From NCBI GenBank assembly GCA_949361645.1, contig OX442422.1, positions 3,359,137-3,423,136 on the forward strand: 64,000 bases of DNA, in the 5' to 3' direction. The stretch is from Spongilla lacustris. Its lineage: Eukaryota > Porifera > Demospongiae > Spongillida > Spongillidae. Shown here one piece after another: positions 58,338 to 64,000 of the stretch; within the stretch, counting starts at the first letter, position 1; every line of letters starts with the position of its first letter. A model generated the notes under the pieces. It ran no database searches, had not been told where the DNA came from, and saw only the letters and a list, made by a program, of their open reading frames with translations. The translations under genes and the position numbers were made by a program.

Positions 58338-60390
58338 GCTTCTTACTGTAATACCATATGAACAAAATATTTCCCCCTTTTTATCAATACTATGCTAGTC
58401 TTTTTGATGAATCTCACATCCGCGTCATGCGTGCACCATATACATGTACATGTATATGAAAAGAAGGTATAAGGTGTTAGAATAATTGAACACCCGGAAG
58501 TACCCTCCTTATAGGACCATTGATTCCAAATGTGATTGTATCGACCACCCGCGTAATGTCACCCTTATGTCCATTATTCTTTTTATCGGAATACTTTTTC
58601 AATTTTATTTGTTTGAGATGTTGGTAAACATGTGTCACTTTAGAAAAAGCTTGAGTGCTTCTTCTCAGACATCAACAGCTACAGGTCTGGTTATACAGCG
58701 CCATCATTCTCAGTGCCACATTTTTCTTTCAAGCTACTTGGCTTAAAATTGCATAAGAATGACGTAAGATGGCATCATAATTATTGTATTCATTTTAATA
58801 ATGATACATGTACGATAATAGCGGCCCGCCTGCATGGGCTTTAGTAAAAGGTCCGGACGCGAAACTATTATCACATTTGGAATGGCCTTACTGTAACGAT
58901 TAATATCCATATTGATTCATTTGATCAACAATGGGTCCCAAACGCAATTAACGTGCCATTTTGCAATTTTACATGACATTGTTCTGGATGGAAAGTTGGG
59001 TCAGGAGCGCGCGAAACCTATTACTTTTTTCCATCTCTGCGCAGATCACTTGAGGTTTGTATATTGCATGCAGGCATGACAGGCAATGTGAAATTGTGTT
59101 TACGTGACATTGTCATATACATGTATAGTGAGCTTTTATAACTTTGCTATCTAGAATCATATATAGCTACTTTCGTGCTTGTGCATGGGCCAACTTAATC
59201 ATTGCATTGTTTTTGTAGCTTAGAACAGATTGTTTTTTTTTTTTATTTCTTCAATTTATGACTTTCTGTATAATGCTTTTTGAAGATACAGTATGGTTTA
59301 GCATTTTAACACTAGCCAGTACTCAAAGCTTTGCTTTGATAACCTCATTTAATTTGATGTAATCAACTTCCTTATTAAAAGCACTTTTTCTTTCCTCATA
59401 TTTAGTGTAGCTGGATCTAAGGTGTATTGGTATGGAGTGGGAATCATCATGTGCAGAGCATTGACGATGAAAGTGGATTTTTGAATGTATTTGTTTGAGA
59501 TCAGTCATTTAAAGGCAGTTCAAATTGCAGTAAGCCATTTCTTATATGGAACTAGAAGGGATCCATGCTCACTCACATCCTTTTTATATTCATTCATGAG
59601 CCTCCTTAGATCAATAACTATCCCTATCCTTCATTCTAAATAGCAACAAAGCCATGCGCATCATTCATACATGTAGTAAATGGATACATGCATCTAATTA
59701 AACATGAATACTTGGCTTGAAAAGTATACTGCGTGGGCATCATTGAATTACAATGTTACAACGACAGAAATGGAATAATTAGTTTAAATCTTCAGCTTAA
59801 TGTCATTTACAACTTAATTGATCGAAGAATGGGGTGTGCAATAAATAGGATAGTCACAAAATATTTTATTGTAAGGAATGGCTACATGCTTATCCTTTGT
59901 AGACAAAGAATCCAATCAAACCTACTTCGTTCAATATAAAGATACATTTATATAAGCATGTGTATTCTATTTTCATGCAGACCAACACAAAACGCCTGGG
60001 TAGTTAAAGCACCCTTTGGGTATCATCCAAACGTCCTCATACTTTGTATTATGATGATTCAATACCTGATTTAAATAACAATATATATCCCAAGATAGTT
60101 GGTTCACAATCAGAGTCAAGATTCATTCCAAAAATTATACTACGAATTGAATGCTTCAAAACAAAAATAGATCAGAAACCAGCTCGAAATTAGGCAATGG
60201 TGTTGCATTCTACAACTAATTGGCTCACTAAATCAAGCTGGTGTAGTCGGACTAAACGCGCAGATAATCGAAAAAGTTTAATTTCTTCGCTTGCTTGAGA
60301 CCGTTTCAAACTTTACGTACGTGTCCAGTTTTCGACGTAGTTTTATATCATCGATTTACGCCAAGTACCTAGCACAGAAAGCTGCATGCA
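58338..60390. other. No gene recognised
   Basis: 5' flank of the NmrA-like gene and a long AT-rich stretch. Contains a dense ACATGTACATGTAT block at 58442-58456 and a T-tract at 59231. Open frames are short and without motifs. Confidence 0.5.
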
Positions 60391-60404
60391 TAAGATTGTG
60401 TGTG

Positions 60405-60785
60405 TGTGTGGGGGGGCGGGGGGGGGGGGCCAGGTCCGCCTTGTGTTTGGCCAAAACGAATGCTACCGGGGGGGGGGGGGGGGGGGGGGTTCTCCTTGCA
60501 TTTGGAGGGTCTGGAGCTGGAGACACTCGCGTCTGTCGGTAACGCGCGGATCGTTACAACGACATTGTAACCTGAATAAATTTTAATTTTCTCTCCGCTT
60601 GCGTAGCGCCTTGCATTCCAAATATTGTGGGGACCCATATCATGATATGTAGGTCCCAGCATTTGGGGAGGGGGGGGGGGGGGGAGGCCTACGCCTATGA
60701 GCTGCAACAGATACTAGTCGTAAGTACGGGACGAAGTCGGGGAGCCGGGATATAGCCTCTGAGGGGGGGGAGGGGGGGGGGGGTT
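60405..60785. repeat. Cluster of G homopolymers
   Basis: Four G runs: 60412-60430 (one C), 60470-60489, 60668-60685 and 60762-60782. Short unique sequences lie between them. The glycine/proline-rich open frames here are artefacts. Confidence 0.85.
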
Positions 60786-60839
60786 CGTTCGAACCCCCCG
60801 AACCCCCTGCCCCTGGCTATGTTAACTCCATTGTACAAT

Positions 60840-61260
60840 ATGCAAACATAGCACTTAAGTTCAGCTAACAACTACCCACCTCCACCCCATAACTCAACAA
60901 TCTCCACACCTAGCTGACAACATCACTGACTCCACCCACCTCCACCTCATCACCAAGTCTGGCTACTGAACAATCTCAACATCTAACAAACACTATGCAA
61001 CATCACGAACTCCACCCACACGAAGTCTGGTCCCTTGGACTGACAATCTCTATATCCGGCTGACAACCAAGATTAAGTCAGTACTCAGTATACTCCACCC
61101 ACACAAGTACAGGTCTATTGAATAATCTCCACATGCGATAACAATCACTGATCACCGACCTCCGCTTCAACTCAGTATGCACTATTACTAGCTCCACTCA
61201 CACCATGTCATTCCAAGTCTATTGAACAATCAACACATCTGACAACCCAGCATCACAAGG
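60840..61260. repeat. Degenerate CT/CA-rich minisatellite
   Basis: Irregular repeats of roughly 60-70 bp built from ACTCCACCCACCTCC, AAGTCTATTGAACAATC and TCCACATCTGACAAC. A further fragment occurs at 61648-61740, after the poly-C tract. Confidence 0.65.
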
Positions 61261-61290
61261 CCATAGAAAAGGGGTGCTTGGGGAGGCACA

Positions 61291-61292
<2 letters not shown>

Positions 61293-61321
<29 letters not shown>
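61293..61321. repeat. 29-base C homopolymer
   Basis: Uninterrupted C run as written, embedded between minisatellite blocks. Confidence 0.9.
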
Positions 61322-61324
<3 letters not shown>

Positions 61325-62510
61325 TTTTTTAAAATTATTTAAAGCGCAATCATGTGCGTGACAATCACGATGTCAATAGTGAGCCAATATCATCAAAGGA
61401 GGACTCAGAAGTCCGACAAACTTCGGGTAATAAAGCTCAGGTAATACTTCACTCAAGTGGTAGTAGCGAGCCTGCAAGCCGCAATTCCAGTCGCTGGGAT
61501 TTTTCCTTAATGAGTGTATGATATCGCGCACATGCATGGTTCAAATCAAGACGAAATATTAGATATGAATTAATTAGAATGAATTTAGACCACAAAGACA
61601 TTCAGACCTATTGTGACCCCCAAACTATAATAGTTATCTACGGCCCTGCATCACTAACTCCCAACTATACCTCCATTCCATCACCAAGCAAATCCATTGA
61701 ACTATTTCCACATCTGACTGGCTCACTCCAGGACTAACACCACATACAATCATTTACTTTGATCAACATATGGAGAAATGTGCGGTCACGGGAATTAGCG
61801 GTATGTACAACTAACCGCATATGGGCAGTATAGGAGATTGTATGGAAAACTCAAGAAAATCGTATGTTCTGCTTCAATCTTATGCATTTGATGATTTGCC
61901 CGACAAGTTCTATAAGATATAGGACATGGTACAAATTGTCACGATTTTTTCAAAATTTCTAGCCCCTTCCTGTGGGTTCCCTTGATTCTTTTGCTTTTGG
62001 CTTGATGACATTGGAATTGATACCTAATTATCATATTCCATCTCATATATCTGTTGTATCTAATGTGGTAAGGGATTTGCCCGACATGTCCCCAAATCTT
62101 GAATCTATGGATATAATTATCGAGTATTTTTCAGATTTTTGCTATGATAATTCCCGGTTCCTCTGAATTTTCTATTCATGCACTAAGATCTGCGTACATT
62201 TGCACTGATCATCATCACGTGCGCATCTCAAATTCTGACATCATCACGTGCGTTCAACTGTTTGTGGAGGAAGAACCACGCCCAATTGGCCTCGTGCCCA
62301 ATAAATATTCCGCTATCTTCGTGGGCGTTATATCGATCGACTATGAAAGGCACAAACCTTATATTATATAAATTGCAGCTCGATCGCGAGTTTTGACTCT
62401 GAGATTCAGCGAGTGTTTATTAGGCATTGCTGATACCTCTTGATCATCGGGTACCATGCTGATGGTTGGATCCGCCAGTCCACTTAAGTTGGAGGGTAAA
62501 TAATGTGGCG
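61322..62510. other. No gene recognised
   Basis: AT-rich sequence. The short open frames at 61972-62166 and 62144-62371 have no recognisable domain. Confidence 0.4.
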
Positions 62511-62519
62511 CATCAGCTC

Positions 62520-62996
62520 TAGTCTCGTTCCCAGACCCTATTTGTTGAGAAACAAGGCCCCGCTCAGCAAGTGCTGGAATGTCGGCGGCATGCACCAGAG
62601 ATCTATGTTATCTCTGGCGGCACCAATTAGATTACAGGTGTATGCTTGGAATTTGCCCCGTGCGGGCGATGCCGCGACTTGACAATATTTGACCGACGTG
62701 CAGTTGGTTAGGTAGGAACAGTTTGACCAGATAGAGTATTTGACGTTACAGCCACACCTACAAGTATAATGTACATCGATAGTTAAATCCTCCCTTAGAT
62801 AGGGAGGATTTGACAGCATACCGCGTATTCGTAATTGTTTGATATGACGCGCGATGTCGAATCCAATGTGCTTAATGTACTTGTGCGCTCAGACTCGCCT
62901 GGAATCTGATTGGTGTCGTCGACATTCCAGCGTTTTCAACCGAATAGCGTTATAGCAGAACTTGTTTCTCAATACGTTGGTCTGGGTACGAGACTA
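62520..62996. mobile_element. Mutator-like MITE with 9-bp TSD
   Basis: Terminal inverted repeats TAGTCTCGTTCCCAGACC (62520) and GGTCTGGGTACGAGACTA (62979-62996), extended inward by GTTGAGAAACAAG and CTTGTTTCTCAA. CATCAGCTC lies directly outside both ends (62511-62519, 62997-63005). A 9-bp duplication is the hallmark of Mutator-like elements. 477 bp, non-coding. Confidence 0.85.
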
Positions 62997-63005
62997 CATC
63001 AGCTC

Positions 63006-64000
63006 TCAGTACTATACTATAGCAGCTTGGTACAGGCACAAGACTAAATCGATCATTAGCATAAGCACTCTACCCTCAATTATATCTCCTTATTTACTTA
63101 ATGCAAAAATTGTATACATCAGTTTTTTTATTTTATTCTTTATTTTTTTAATTTATTTTTTTAATTTTATAATAATAACAGTAATAATAATAAACTTAAC
63201 ACAAAATGCTAAGTATACAATAACACAACAACCCCCCCCCCCCCCCCATTAAACACTAAAAGTCAGTCCTGGTAGGAGTAAAAAGTGTTCCTATTATGAA
63301 GGCAGCATTGCCCCTTTGTACAGCCACTGAAAGACGTTGGAGCAGGTAGCTGTAACTTTTTGTGTCACCAGTTGTGGCTGAGAGCCTGTGACCTAGAAAG
63401 ATCAGGGAAAGAGGGCCAACTACACCTGATGTTTCATAGGCAATAGGGGTGAAACATATGCCTGGCTGTCCCTCCAGATATGAGTATTTGACCTTTTTCC
63501 GGTCCTCTGCCTGACTGGCGACAGCACCTGCTGCCATAGTGGACTGTGCCAGGTAAAATACATCAGTTGCACCATAACCAAGTTTCTTAAGGTGTTAACG
63601 TACATGTAATGTTCATCTCTTAAACCTATGCCAATATGAGGAGGTACTAGCTATAGGAGGAGCTAATTTACTTAGTGTCAGGAGAAATGGCTAAAAGGGA
63701 CTGAAAAAAACAGTTGGAGGCAGGCCGAGGCAGTTGATAATAATTCTTGGAGTTTGAAATGTCTTACACATGATATTTTGAATTCACTGAATGCTTTAAC
63801 CCTTCCCTAAATGTACATGTGCCTCTATACTGAATATATGACATTTGAATTCGAATTTAATATACAGGTCTCCACGAAGTCATTTCATCCCTATAACTCA
63901 GAATTGAAATTAATTAACTTTAATATATATTGCAGTAGTTAGGTTCCAGTTATTTTAAGCGGGTAAGTAATTGTATCAAAACCCTCAAAAATCAAAATAT
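63006..64000. other. No gene recognised
   Basis: AT-rich, with a T-rich tract (63120-63170) and a C homopolymer of about 16 bases at 63232. The minus-strand frame at 63256-63537 looks somewhat coding-like but matches no family I know. Confidence 0.4.

Noticed and set aside
57910..58398. 162-codon plus-strand open frame
   Set aside because: It is antisense to the NmrA-like gene and has no domain of its own.
1..64000. tRNA, rRNA or snRNA genes
   Set aside because: Scanning for conserved T-arm (GGTTCGAAT-type) sequences in a foldable context gave nothing convincing; a covariance-model search would be decisive.

Overview
The window looks like AT-rich nuclear DNA of an invertebrate animal. The genes I can rebuild have many short exons with GT/AG introns. 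The intergenic DNA is crowded with transposon remnants, and the reverse-transcriptase family seen here resembles one I know as abundant in sponges and cnidarians. A demosponge is my best guess, partly from an intronless peptide-transporter-like gene and the constant ACATGTA micro-motif, but the window alone does not settle the phylum.

Layout. 1-460 is a G-rich minisatellite. 0.46-9.5 kb is gene-poor: a TTAA-flanked palindromic element (2402-3375), a decayed Gypsy retrotransposon (zinc knuckle and protease near 4.0-4.4 kb, integrase tail 8.6-9.25 kb, polypurine tract and LTR start at 9296), a decayed hAT/ZBED transposase (4.64-5.25 kb) and a 2-kb palindrome rich in TG/CA (6.33-8.39 kb). A hAT-like foldback with a 7-bp target duplication sits beside or inside the Gypsy LTR (9485-10748). 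11.9-12.6, 16.3-17.1, 17.1-26.2 and 55.8-57.2 kb are four members of one foldback family whose ends read GGGACAGTG in the three best copies. The 17.1-26.2 kb member has swollen to 9 kb and carries inverted arrays of 22- and 27-bp satellites.

Genes. A secreted-type protein of unknown function starts at 14827 (minus). An unrecognised multi-exon gene ends at 27523 (minus). A complete 15-exon shootin-1-like coiled-coil/polyproline protein of 438 aa runs from 45355 to 35388 (minus). An intronless SLC15/POT-like transporter lies at 51854-53362 (plus). An NmrA-type NAD(P)-binding protein lies at 57386-58337 (minus) and is broken by a one-base frameshift. Between the two central minus-strand genes sits a nearly intact Ginger-like cut-and-paste transposon (28898-32867). 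It has a DDE integrase, a CXC cysteine cluster, a Ulp1-like protease and a PHD finger, is bounded by 20-bp terminal inverted repeats, and has a 4-bp TTAT duplication.

Reverse-transcriptase elements of one family recur at 26.6, 33.4-35.3, 46.0-48.7, 48.9-51.3 and 54.6-55.2 kb. The 48.9-51.3 kb copy is split by a hAT-like element with a perfect 8-bp duplication, which itself carries a second nested element. 62520-62996 is a Mutator-like MITE with a 9-bp duplication. I found no tRNA, rRNA or CRISPR. The genes do not form a pathway; what unites the window is layered transposon insertion.
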